DNA of 64,000 bases. Source: Piromyces finnis (lineage: Eukaryota; Neocallimastigomycota; Neocallimastigomycetes; Neocallimastigales; Neocallimastigaceae). Under the pieces are notes generated by a model, which did not search any database, had not been told where the DNA came from, and saw only the letters and a list, made by a program, of their open reading frames with translations. The stretch's first letter is position 1; every line of letters begins with the position of its first letter. Location of the stretch: contig MCFH01000035.1 of NCBI GenBank assembly GCA_002104945.1, positions 62,001 through 126,000 of the forward strand. Direction: 5' to 3'. Shown in pieces: positions 1 to 11,427 of this stretch. The position numbers were made by a program, and so were the translations under genes.

Positions 1-2594
1 CAATATCTTCATTATTTTCATCATGATTACTTAATGATATTTTATCTCCAAACTTGGCTTGTTCGATTAATTGTTTTATATGATCACCTAAATATTATTT
101 AAGAAAAATAGAAATATTAATAAATTATACACAATAAATATTTATTTTCGAGAAATATTTACAAAAGAATGGTATAACATTATCATCTGGGTATGGTTGT
201 AATTCTAATTGTTGTATTTCATAATGATAATTATAAGAGTTTGAGAATATATTATCTAATTCTTCCATACTTTCAATTAAATCATTTGGTAATGACTGTT
301 TAAAAATAAATAGAATAATATATATTAATCTTAATTACTAAAAAAAAAAAAAAGACATTAATTTATATAGTATAAAATAATAGAATTACCTCCCATAATA
401 CATGTTGTCTTACAAATAATTGATTTTTCAAACTGAAATATATTGCTGCGGCTGAATTATAATTCTTATTCACTAAACAGGCCTATTTTAGGTAAATATT
501 AAATTAATTTAAAATATATAATGATTTAATTTATATCTAATATTCTATTTCTACCTTGGCGATTTTTATAAATTTTTTTAATGCAAATAATTTTTTCTTT
601 ATAGTTAATTGTTCTCCAATTACAGTAATAGTATATTGAGATAACTATTAAAATATATGAAAAAAAAATTTTAGTATTAATTATAGTAGTAGCTGTTTTC
701 GGTTGATACTGATAACTTACCTGATAAAACCATGAAATGTAACTCAAAACTATTCTTATTGGTTTATATAGCGTAAATTTACCAAAATTTTCATCCATCA
801 ACTTTGTACCTTCTAGTAAATATATATAATAATCTGGTTCAATATCTTTAAATAACTGTTTTTCATGCAATAATAATTGAGAGCTGAATTCTTGAGATGT
901 CATAATTAATGCCCATGGTTTTTTATTATCATTTGGAATTGAAAATTTTGATTTTGTTGGATTGCTTGAATTTTCATTTATAAATGTATATTGTTTGGTG
1001 AAAAGAGTTAATTTCTACATATATATGATAACAATAAAATATTTATATTAATATTTTATTATTGAAATTTAAAAAAAGTATGAATAGTTTATATTATAGC
1101 ATTATATATATAATATATATTTTTTTAATACTTGTTTTCTCAACACAGTATCTAGTTTTGTATACTCTCCGTAAAGATTAGTATTATTTATTAAATCGCC
1201 AATTTGGTTCATAAATTTATTTAATAAACCCATTACAGCACTACTAGTAAAATCATGCCAATGTAATCTTATCCAAAAGTTTAATAATTTCAAACATCTC
1301 TGCTGAATATTTTTTTTATTCTCATCATAGAAAAATTCTTGATCTTTAGTTGGATTTTGCGGTAATTTAACATTAAACCATGATATAATAAATTTTAATA
1401 AATCAAGTGGTGTAATATAGAATCTATAGGATACTAAGAAAGCATCTGTTAATTGCGTTTCTGTTTTCCATATTTATTGAAATTTTTTTTGTTAATTTTA
1501 AATACATAAATTAGTAAAAAAAAAAAAAAAATATATAGTTTTATTTAAATTCATTATAATAATTTGTTTTATTACAAGTACCTTGAGCAGTTGGGAAAAT
1601 TAAACTATCCATTACAGCTTCCAATGAGCCTTCGTATGGAATAGCTTTACCTTCTATTTCTTTATATTTAATACCATCTATCCTCATATCAAGTTCATCT
1701 TTTATTAATAAAATATAAATTATTGTATAATTTATACTTTTAATATATAAATTGCCCTATTTATTTTTTTATGATTTTATATATATAAATATAATTCCTT
1801 TATCTTTTCATGTTTTAATTTAATAATACCTTTATATATATTTAATTCTCTCGATAATGTTTGTATATCTATAGAAAAAAATAAATTATTGAACATAAAA
1901 TAAATATTGTAATTTTGTTACCCATACCATTTTATTAATCATATAAAATCTTAAAATATTAATATTAATAATATTAACCATTAACATCACACTCCGGAAA
2001 TATTTTTGGTTGGGTTCTCCAAAATGGTTCATGATCTAATGAATATATAAAATTCTCACCTGTTCTCATAATATTATTATATATTTCTGGAAAATCTATT
2101 ATACATAGATGTGAATATATAAGTCATTATAATTTAAATAGCATAATTAGTTTAATATATTCAATAACATAACTGAATTATATGTAAGGCTATCTATATT
2201 ATACCATGATTACTATCATATTCTTTTAGCTGAAGTAAAGTACATAAATTTGCATTTGAATCTATTATAGTTGGATCCTATGCAAATTATTTATAATAAT
2301 TTTAATATTATAAAATAAAAATTGGTATGAATAAAAACTATTTATAAATAAGATTTGTCAAATATTTTAAACTCATTTTCATTACTTCAATTACTGGCTT
2401 TTCATCAACGATATTTTCTTTTTTTTTTTTTTAATGTGTTTTAAAATAATATTGGATAATAAAATAAAAATAATTTTGTTTTAATTATATAACAACTTAA
2501 TAATATTATAAAGTTATTATGCATTATATCTTATTCATTACTTTTTAAAAAGTCATCTAGCCATTGTTGGGATGATTTATTCTTTTTAAATACT

Positions 2595-2625
<31 letters not shown>

Positions 2626-3204
2626 TTATTAATTTATATATATGAGTATTAATTTTTTTTAATTGTAAAACCATTTTAAAATGATTTTAATTGAATAGAA
2701 AATCGTATAATCTTTTTTTTTTATACCAAATATTTTATCTTTGAACGATTTAATTTTTGGTGAAGAAACAGAATTATTTGATATTGTTTGTAAACTAGCT
2801 GAAACATTACAAGTTAATGATTTATCTTCTCCACTACAACTTCTAGTCATTTTTTGAGTTCGAATTGATTTATTTAATGTAAACATATTTGGAGTGCTTC
2901 CAGTATAATCTTTTAAATTTGTGTTTACGTTATACATTGTAATTGCTCGATTAGAATAACAGGTATATAGTGATCTTCTATGATTAACTAAATCATCAAC
3001 ACTTGTCATATACTGTCTAGAAGTTATCAAATTTTTATTACCATTTATATCATCTCCCATCCCTTTTGTAAGTGATTTTGTATATGAATTTTGTTTTTGA
3101 AGAGGTAATCCTGTTAAAATAGAAAGAGAAGAGTCTTTTGCTTTTGACATAGTATTGGTTGGCTCCATCTCTTTCGACTTTATTTCATTATTTATCTCAT
3201 CCAT
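1..3204 (-). CDS. Ras guanine-nucleotide exchange factor (CDC25-like), 3' end outside window
   Basis: A multi-exon gene that starts at the ATG at 3204 and runs off the left edge. The first exon (3204 to about 2727) encodes a Ser/Thr-rich leader with no domain I recognise and ends at a GTATAA donor. Small exons follow near 2592-2545, 2417, 2279-2210, 2099-1980, 1869 and 1700-1580. The exon at about 1470-1110 holds a RasGEF N-terminal (REM) module, seen in residues such as LTDAFLVSYRF, a Pro-Leu-Asp-Leu-Leu stretch and RCLKLLNFWIR. From about 1017 down the catalytic Cdc25-homology domain begins: SSQLLLHEKQLFKDI, then KKFIKIAK at about 560-530, then NYNSAAAIYFSL at about 480-430. In fungi this family activates Ras toward cAMP/PKA or MAPK signalling. 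The C-terminal catalytic core is missing only because the window ends. Family call is firm; exact exon borders are approximate. Confidence 0.85.
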
Positions 3205-4411
3205 TTTCTTTATGTATTATATATATCTTAAATGGTTGAATTATGAATGAAATCTATATCTAAAATATATGTTTTAATTATGTATTATAATTAATAATTA
3301 ATTGTGATTATTAAATCTTTGAATAGATATATTATTGATATTTTTAAAAAAAAATTCTTTGGATCATTAATCCTTCTATATATATTATAATCTTTATCGC
3401 TTTTCAATATTTTATATGTAACTGAACAATATATATTAATTTTTTTTATGATATATATGTATATCTGTATATTTATGTATAAATAAAAAGATATAAATCA
3501 AATGTATACTGTGATCATTAAAAAAATTTACAAATTAATAATGAAATACTTCAATAAGAATATGTTAAAATATTATTGTTTGGGAAGAGGAAACCTATAT
3601 TTTTAATAGTTTAAACTTTACAAAAATATAGCAGAAATAATAGGATAGTACCAATAATATTGTAATAGTCTATATATTCATTTAAATTCTAATAATTGGG
3701 AATTTATTAAAAGTTTAAATTTTACAAAAGTATATTATATATAAATATTAAGATAGTACATAATATTAATGTAGGTAGAGAGTATTATATGTTTTATTAA
3801 TCTTTAAAAAACCACATAAATTTTAAATTCTAGTAATTTAAAAAAAATAATAATAATAATAATAATAATAATTTATGTCTCATTCTCTAAAAAAAATATT
3901 TTTAATTATTATTATTTTATTTATATAAATATTATTATAATAAATATAATTTAAATATAGTGAATCACTTTATTTTAAATTTAATAAAAAAAAACATATA
4001 TATATACTTGTGATTAAAAAACTTATAATTTTTAATTTGATAAAGTATTTTTTTTTTTTTTTTATTTCTTCCTTTTATAAAAATAAAAAGTCAATATAAA
4101 ATATATATAGAGCTATTATATATATAAATTATATATTATATTTTAAATAAATAAAAAGATGATAAATACATAATATTTATAATAATATTAATTAAAACCA
4201 TTATATTTTCTTTTTTAAAATTTATTTTATATTTTATTGATGTCTTGTTTTTTTTTATTTGTTTTTTTATTTGTTTAGCAATTTCATTATGTTTGATTTT
4301 AATGAAAAGTATACATATATATATTCATTATCATTACTTCATTGCTTTTAAATTCACATATATATACATTTGTTTTACACTATATATTGTTATTATTATT
4401 TTGAAAATGCC
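3205..4411. other. AT-rich intergenic region with short AAT run
   Basis: No coding signal on either strand. It holds A/T homopolymers, TATA-like alternations and a short AAT run near 3849-3872. It should contain the promoter of the RasGEF gene and the 3' flank of the presequence-protein gene; no discrete site stands out. Confidence 0.5.
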
Positions 4412-5875
4412 TTAAAATTTAGTGGTACTATTTTCAGATTTATCCTTATCATCATTTAACTCTGTTTTTATTTCAATTTCTAATTGATCCAAATAATCAG
4501 ATATAGCATTCATTGAATCACTAAATATCTTTACAGTATCTAAAAATGTATTTTGAATTTCAACGTTGTCCTTTGAAAGTTTCATAATAACGTCGGTAGT
4601 ATTTTTGATACAATCAGAAATGAATTCGGGTATATTATCCTTATTCTTATCTAAGGAAGTTGATAAATTTGAGGCTTCTCGGAAAGCTCTTGAAATTGGC
4701 TTTGCAGAAACTTTAATGATTTTTTTATTTGATTTTTTATCATTGGTGACTTTTACCATATCATTAACAAAATCAACAACTCTAGCGTTACTCTCTTTTG
4801 GATCAATGTTATTATTTATCACTATAGTGGAATCCTCTTTGGTTTTTTCTTGATTCTTTGCACTTTCTTCACCCCAACTTTTTAATTTTTTTTCGATGTC
4901 TTTCATTAAATTTTCATCATTAATACTATCAGAATTAATTTTAATACTTTCATTATTTCTTAAATTATTAATTTTAATTTCAGAAGGAGATTTGCTTATA
5001 TTATTAATGATATCGGTATAGGCTTCTTCAATTTCTTTATCAAATTCTGATATAGTTTCTTCCTCTTTATTTCCGAATCCAAAAAAGGAGCCAATATAGC
5101 TTATGGTATCATTAATATTTGTTTTTGTAGTTTTTTTAGTTGTATTTTCAGCTGTTTTAATTTCGGTGGTAGTAATAACATTTTCGGAATCCTTTTTAGA
5201 ATCATAATTAATTTTTGTGACGCTTTCTTCTTTAGGAGTCTTTTCCTTGATTTTAATATCTAAAACAACATCGTCTTTCATTTCTTTACCTTGTGGTCTA
5301 CTGGTGATATTTATTTGGGCTTGTTTGCGAAGTTCTTGTAATTCAGCATTTCTACTATCTTCTTTATTACTAGGTATTGAATAACTGTTTAATAATTCTT
5401 TAATATCATATCTTTCATCATCACTTTTATTATTTAAATAATAATTAATACCAAAACCTATTCCTACTCCTCCTAAAATTGAAAATAAAACTTTTGAAAA
5501 GTCACTCTTTCCTTTTTTTGATTTTTTACTTTTATCTTCTTCTTCTTTTAATTCATTGACTTTTGTTGAAATATTTTCATTACTATTTGAAGAATCAACT
5601 TTTGTTTCTTTATTTAGTTCATTAACTAAATCATTTTCTTCTTTATTTGATTCAGTTACATATCTTCTTAATAATATGTTATTATAATTATAATTTAAAT
5701 TATGTTTTTGTATTTGAAATGAATTTATATTTCTATTATCGAGATTTAAATGGAAATTAATATTATTATGTAAAATATAATTTCTCTTACTTAGAATAGA
5801 GATACTTTGTTGTCTTAAACTATTTAAACAATAATTATTAATAATTCTATTCTTTACGATAATATTTTGTAACAT
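4412..5875 (-). CDS. Predicted organelle-targeted single-pass membrane protein, unknown function
   Basis: Single-exon frame of 487 residues. The first ~75 residues are rich in Arg, Asn, Leu and Ser, nearly free of acid and contain RRYVTES, which looks like a mitochondrial or hydrogenosomal presequence. A Lys/Glu-rich linker follows, then one hydrophobic glycine-zipper-like segment near residues 129-149 (VLFSILGGVGIGFGINYYL), then about 330 charged, Lys/Glu/Asn-rich residues likely to be partly helical. The layout (presequence, one membrane segment, long soluble part) is that of inner-membrane proteins such as Mic60 or Tim44-associated factors, but I see no mitofilin signature and give no function. 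The start is the first ATG of the frame, followed downstream of the gene by long T tracts. The gene is real by its length and biased composition; the role is open. Confidence 0.7.
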   Translation of the reverse strand: MLQNIIVKNRIINNYCLNSLRQQSISILSKRNYILHNNINFHLNLDNRNINSFQIQKHNLNYNYNNILLRRYVTESNKEENDLVNELNKETKVDSSNSNENISTKVNELKEEEDKSKKSKKGKSDFSKVLFSILGGVGIGFGINYYLNNKSDDERYDIKELLNSYSIPSNKEDSRNAELQELRKQAQINITSRPQGKEMKDDVVLDIKIKEKTPKEESVTKINYDSKKDSENVITTTEIKTAENTTKKTTKTNINDTISYIGSFFGFGNKEEETISEFDKEIEEAYTDIINNISKSPSEIKINNLRNNESIKINSDSINDENLMKDIEKKLKSWGEESAKNQEKTKEDSTIVINNNIDPKESNARVVDFVNDMVKVTNDKKSNKKIIKVSAKPISRAFREASNLSTSLDKNKDNIPEFISDCIKNTTDVIMKLSKDNVEIQNTFLDTVKIFSDSMNAISDYLDQLEIEIKTELNDDKDKSENSTTKF

Positions 5876-6615
5876 TTTTTTTTTTTTTTTACTTTAATTG
5901 ACTTTTAGTCGAAAACAATGATTTATCCAACTATAATGAATTTTTAAATAATATATTTCAAATTCAAAAAAAAAAAAAAAAAAAAAGATAATTTATTTTA
6001 TAATTGTTATTCATACATGAAATTATTACACGTGATAACGTGATACATATAATAATATGAGTTAGTTTTATGTAAAATAAATAAATTCTAATTTATTTAT
6101 AAAATTTTATTATAAACTTTTATTAGTAATTTTTAATATATCTCATAGTATCAAAAAAAAGTTTCTTTGGTGTTGTCTTATACTATAATAAAATTAGTAT
6201 AAATAATGAGTTTACTTATACTAATGAATCTTATTAAATACCTAATTGTTCAATTATAATACTATAATACTATGGTTATATGGATCATACATTTATAATA
6301 TTTCTTTGTTACTTTATCATATTACACTTTTTTCATAACACAAATTTTTAAATTGTAAAAAAATGATTAATGTTTTGTATATTTAATTATAAGATAATAA
6401 TGTTGTCTCACATTTTAGTTTTGTTTTTATTCCAAACAATCAAACAAATGTATTTAATTTTATTTTATTTATATATGATTTATATATTTCTATCTATAAA
6501 ATTATAAAGTTTATATAATAAATTTTTATAAATTAACAAAAAAAAAAAAAAAAAAGGTTATATCCTTATGAATGGCCTAATTAGAACGTTTTCAATTATT
6601 TTTTGTTTATTTGTT
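5876..6615. other. AT-rich intergenic region, nothing recognised
   Basis: Homopolymer A/T tracts (for example near 5967-5986 and 6538-6555) and no open frame or RNA gene that I can support. It separates two minus-strand genes and should hold the promoter of the 4412-5875 gene. Confidence 0.5.
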
Positions 6616-7188
6616 TTAAGAGGCTTCTTCAGCTGGGGCATCAGTAATATTTAATAATTCCTTTACCTTTGTTTCCATATCATCTGGTTTGTATGTTGGG
6701 GAATATCTACCAATAACATTTCCTTCCTTATCAACTAAAAACTTTGTAAAATTCCATTGGATATCACCTGGTTTTTTACATGTAGAACTAATTGCCTTAA
6801 TAGCTTTCATAGCCATTTTGTTTTTTAGCCCATCAATTGTATCGTCTTGTATTTTTTCCTTTAACAAAGTGAATAAAGGAGAAGCTTCTTCGCCATTTAC
6901 ATCAATTTTTTGGAATTGATCAAAAGTAGTATTATATTTAAGAGTACAAAAGTTATGAATTTCATCATCAGTACCTGGTGCTTGTTTTCCAAATTGATTG
7001 CATGGGAAATCTAATACTTCCAATCCTTTACTGTGATAATTCTTATATAATTTTTCTAATCCTTCATACTGTGGAGTAAAACCGCAACCAGTAGCAGTAT
7101 TAACGATAATTAAAACTTTATCTTTAAAATCATTCAATTTAACATCTTCACCTTTTCTATTTTTTATTGTAATGTCGTAAATGTTCAT
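6616..7188 (-). CDS. GPX: Glutathione peroxidase / thioredoxin-dependent peroxidase
   Basis: Intronless 190-residue protein that reduces hydroperoxides using glutathione or thioredoxin. The active-site block is NTATGCGFTPQY with the peroxidatic residue as Cys (about residue 35), not selenocysteine. The second block LDFPCNQFGKQAPG carries the catalytic Gln, and the third, DIQWNFTKFLVD, carries the catalytic Trp and Asn. Length is normal, with no signal peptide, so it is probably cytosolic. The extra segment before the WNFTKF block and the A-T-G residues before the catalytic Cys look more like Firmicutes/Bacteroidetes enzymes than typical fungal GPX (which usually read S-K-C-G-F). Lack of introns in a neighbourhood where most genes have them fits bacterial origin, but that is inference. 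In an anaerobe this enzyme would give protection against transient oxygen. Confidence 0.93.
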   Translation of the reverse strand: MNIYDITIKNRKGEDVKLNDFKDKVLIIVNTATGCGFTPQYEGLEKLYKNYHSKGLEVLDFPCNQFGKQAPGTDDEIHNFCTLKYNTTFDQFQKIDVNGEEASPLFTLLKEKIQDDTIDGLKNKMAMKAIKAISSTCKKPGDIQWNFTKFLVDKEGNVIGRYSPTYKPDDMETKVKELLNITDAPAEEAS

Positions 7189-7849
7189 TTTACTTTATTT
7201 CCACTTTTTAAAAAAAATGATAATAATAATAATAATACTAAACAAATTAGTGACTTTTTATTTAATTATAGAAAATAAAAATTACTTTTATACTTTTATA
7301 TAAATAGATGTATTTTAACTTTTTAACACTTTATTTATAAACTTTATAAATATACAAAATGAGTTCATTATTTCTTAATTATTCCAAGTTTAAAGTTTAT
7401 TTATTTAGCCTATTTTTTTTTCTACATTAACGGATAATTAAAGAAAATAAAGTTAAAAAAAAAAACTTTACTAAATATATTTTTTATTGTATAAAGCATG
7501 CATCAAATGTTTTATTTATAAATAAGGCATCAACTATTTGTTCATTATTCCGTATTTAAACTTTATCAACTATTTTTTCAATATAACATATGAAGGGAAC
7601 AATGAATAGTTTAAAAAAGTTAATTTTATAAAAAAAGTTACTATAAACTTTCATCAATAAAAAAAATTTTTTTAGCTATTTTTAACTTGAATACAACATT
7701 ATGTTTACTTTACACTATTTATAATTTATTCAGTAAAAAAAAAAAAAAAAAAAAAACTGAAAAATAAACCTTATATTAACTATAAATTCATTCCTATTTT
7801 TTTTTTTAAAAAAAAAAGAAACTTTTTTTATTTACTCATTTTATATACT

Positions 7850-7887
<38 letters not shown>

Positions 7888-8121
7888 GGCATCAAATATT
7901 TTAAACTTTATTATTAATTTAATTAAAATTATAATACATGAAACATAAAAATTAAAATAAAATAAAAATAAAAAAATATGTTTAAATAAACACAAATGAA
8001 TAAAAATTGGGTATAATGTATTCTAGTAATTTTAATTAAAGTAAGAAAGCCACTATCATACTAAAGTATAATAATTGTATTTGACTTCCAATGGGACACC
8101 GAGCCAAAGATCAAAATTTTA
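7189..8121. other. AT-rich intergenic region with long poly-A and poly-T tracts
   Basis: Contains poly-A near 7736-7757 and a poly-T tract near 7851-7883. No gene, tRNA or repeat family is visible. It lies between the peroxidase promoter and the retroelement remnant. Confidence 0.5.
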
Positions 8122-8994
8122 TCATGGAACAAAATAATGATCTCCATTGGTTGCGCTGGCCCTCCTGGCCTGTCTTACTGTTTCTTCAGCATTGACGCTC
8201 TTGGATGTTGCTTCAAACCTTTTGAACATTGACCATTGCTGGCCAATAGCAAAAGGCATGATTTTGGTTAGAAGTTCCGCGGTTACCGTCAAGAATGGTG
8301 TTCCTTCATTAGTACCAGATTGAATCTGATGCTTACAAAGTTCTTTCCATTCCCTTGAATTGTAATTGATATTGTTAAAACTTCTTCCCCCAAGAAGGAA
8401 TTTAAATATTTTACTGCACACACTAGAATAATCATACACATTAATATTCACCGGATTATTAGAACTATTACTATCATTAACTAAATTACTATCTAAATTA
8501 GAATTATTATCTTCACTATTGCTATCATTACTAATATTATTATTTCTATTACTACTATTGTTATTATTACTATTGTTACTATTACTATTGTTATTACTAC
8601 TATTGTTACTATTACTATTACTGTTATTGCTATCTCTGCTGATATTAACATTTTCATTATTATTGATAGGACTATTGGAATTACGTTGACTGAAAAAATT
8701 TAAAAGATGGACTATAGAATCATAATGTTTAATACGGATATCTCTAAATGTTGGACAATCTAATAACCAATGTTTAATACTTTGATCTCCACACTTGCAA
8801 CATGGACAGTAGTTAGGACAAACTGGATCAACAAATTTAGCAGCTTTGGCAACTCTAGCATCCAACTTGTATCCGCTTCTTGCTTTCAATAGCCAGTAGA
8901 AGCCATAGGCAAACTCTGGGTACTCATAACATAATTTAATAAAATCTTTAGTTTCAATAAATTTATTATCATCATAATATTGTTTTATATACTA
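8122..8994 (-). mobile_element. LINE-type retroelement remnant (C-terminal end of polyprotein)
   Basis: The frame can be read from about 8994 (just after an in-frame stop) to 8122. It contains FYWLLKARSGYKLDARVAKAAKF and then a zinc-knuckle-like block, C-P-C-C-K-C-G-D then IKHWLLDCPTF. The pattern CxxCxxxxEx~HWLxxCPxFxxxR is typical of the C-terminal end of non-LTR retrotransposon reverse transcriptase polyproteins. A Ser/Asn-only stretch (about 60 residues) has expanded inside it, and a further ~100 residues follow (QWSMFKRFEATSKS). No reverse transcriptase core or endonuclease is present upstream; the sequence there (8995-9300) is noncoding. I therefore read it as a 5'-truncated copy. GC content is visibly higher than its surroundings, which also fits an inserted element. 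Confidence 0.72.
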
Positions 8995-10030
8995 ATAATC
9001 CATTTTTATCATAAATTTAAATTAAATGGAAAATAATAAATAGAATTACCAATTTTTAATAATTAATTCTATTTAATTCATTTCTTTTAAGAAAATAAAA
9101 ATAATCAACAATACTACTTTTATTGGTTGTGATTTAATTACTCAACAATACAACTATTAAAAAGGTATGTTGTGTAACTCTAATAAATATTAATAAAATA
9201 TAAGATTAATTTTACTTTTTATTAAAAAAAATTAAATCAAATTCATCCCCTCAACAATAATAAATTTTAATTAATTCTTAATTTTTTAACTATTTTATTA
9301 AATTTCTTTTGGTCAAAATTTTTTTTGACCTTTTATAAAATATAATGAATAATCTAATATTAAGCATTTCAAATATGCTATGAGAAAATTCTTTATATTT
9401 TTTTCTTTCTACTTTTTCTTTTTTTTTTTTATTTCTTTGTTTCTGTTGTTATTTTTAGATAGTTATAATAAAATTAAAGACCTTATCAAAGACTTTACCT
9501 TTTTTTTTATAAAAGGTAATTAATAGTTTTTCATATTTCTAAAATTTTATAATAATATTACCTTTTTTATATAATATATATTAATAATAATATTATGTAT
9601 AAATTAAAAATTCATTCAATTTACACTATATTTTTATATCTTTTTTTTATTTATTTATTTCTTTAACTATAAATTAATTTTTAAAAAATATATTACTATT
9701 ATTATAATGATTAAAAAATATATTGTTTTTAAAAACAAACTATGTTATGAAATAATCTACAAAATAATTTCTTTTTCTTTTTTTAATACAATTTTAACTT
9801 AATATAATTATAATATATTAATGTTTTGTTTTTTTTTGTTTTTTTTGTTTGTTTTTTTTTTTTTCCTATTTTAATTTGTATATAATTTATTCTTTAAAAA
9901 ATGTTTCACAAGATTAGTAAATCATTATTTTAAATTTATAATTTTTAGTTTATTTTTATTTTATTATATACTTTTCTATATTATTGCTTGATAGAGTTAA
10001 TAGATGCTATATATGCTATTTGCTATTTAT
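8995..10030. other. AT-rich intergenic region, nothing recognised
   Basis: No sustained coding frame, RNA gene or tandem repeat. T-rich runs at 9417-9430 and 9826-9863 lie upstream of the polymer-rich 3' flank of the expansin-like gene. Confidence 0.5.
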
Positions 10031-11427
10031 TTATTTAATTTCAAGTTTTGCTTCTGGGAAAGAGCTATCTAATGGTTCTGATGGTAAATCATGTAATTCA
10101 ATACGTGGAAGACCATCACTTCCAAACATATAATCTGGCATGTCTCTGTAGTTAACTTCTGGGTGATCAGCATGTCTAGTTTCATTCTTCTTTGAAGATC
10201 TGGTAACACTTCTCTTAAGTTGAGTAGCAGATCTACTAACACTACGCTTAATGTTATCGAAAGCTTCTGGGAATCTTTGTCTTAATTCATCATATTTACC
10301 TGGACTTTGCTTCTTTAAATAAATTAAACCAATACCAGCAGCACCAGAAACAGTTAATACACCAGAAAGAACACCTACAGTGTAAGAATTATTATCTTCT
10401 TCTTTATCTGGGAATTGACTTTCAAGAACCTTAATATCTTCTTCAGAATAGGTAGTTTGGTTTGGATCAACAACCTTAGATTGACCAACAATTGGAGCAT
10501 CATCTGGAATACTGTTATCGTCAGATTCACCAGTAATAATATTAATATCACCGAGACCTGCAATAGATGGAACAGTATTTTCTTCAGAAGTGTTATTAGC
10601 AACAGTAACAATTGGTTCTGAGGTAATTTGAGCTTGAACAGCAGTAGTAGTAACTGGAGCCTTAGTTGTAGTTGGTTTTACAGTAGTAGTCTTCTTGGTA
10701 GTAGTAGTAACTGGGACATCATTCTTATTGAATTTAGAATGAGTAACACCATGAGTAATCATATATAAAGCTTGCTTCTTGTACATAGAAATGAATTGAG
10801 ATTTGCTTAAACCGAAATATTTCTTGGCAAAGCTTTCAGTCTTTGAAGATGGGTAAACAATATCTCTAGTAACAGATCCATTAGATTTAGCAGCGACCCA
10901 AACGATTGGGAAATGACCATCTCCCTTCTTACGAATGTTATTAAAAGCCTTTTCACTAACATCAATGTGTGATCTTTCACATTCTCTGCAACTATCAACA
11001 ATCTTTACCTTGACTGTAATATTATAAAATAAATTAATATTTTCTTTTTTTTATCCTAAAATATCAATATTTCTATACATACCCATTTTTCCAAGATATT
11101 CACTGTCTTTATTATCTACAGCCATAACAACTGCATAATTATTACATAAGTCCTTTGCATATGTTGAACTCTATTTATTATTAAATAAAATAAATAAATT
11201 TGTTACTACTGAATCTTACCATTAAACTAATATCACAATAATATTTTTATACATACAACAGCAGCATAATAATCAGTATCTGGGTATTTTTCACCAGTAC
11301 AAGATGGATTCATTTCTCTATGATGATCATTTGAACCACCATACCAAGTAGCTTCATATGCAGTACCATCAGCTCTAATAAAAGCTACGCATAAAGCAAT
11401 TATTAAAGAAAAGTATATAGTTTTCAT
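10031..11427 (-). CDS. Secreted, membrane-anchored expansin-like (RlpA-type double-psi beta-barrel) protein
   Basis: Three exons (11427-11257, 11170-11083, 11013-10031) join in frame to 413 residues. An N-terminal signal peptide (about residues 1-19, ending ...AFIRA) is followed by a double-psi beta-barrel: EATWYGG near the start, YYAAV, CNNYAVV, then VKIVDSCREC and HIDVSEKAF, where the Asp in HID is the conserved position of expansins and family-45-like endoglucanases. After the barrel comes a Thr-rich linker (T-T-T-K-K repeats, an O-glycosylation-type stalk), then one membrane segment (VLSGVLTVSGAAGIGLIYL) and a basic Ser/Arg cytoplasmic tail of about 95 residues. The protein should sit at the cell surface and touch cell-wall or plant polysaccharide; hydrolytic activity is not shown. 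Such anchored barrels are common in anaerobic fungi. Confidence 0.85.
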
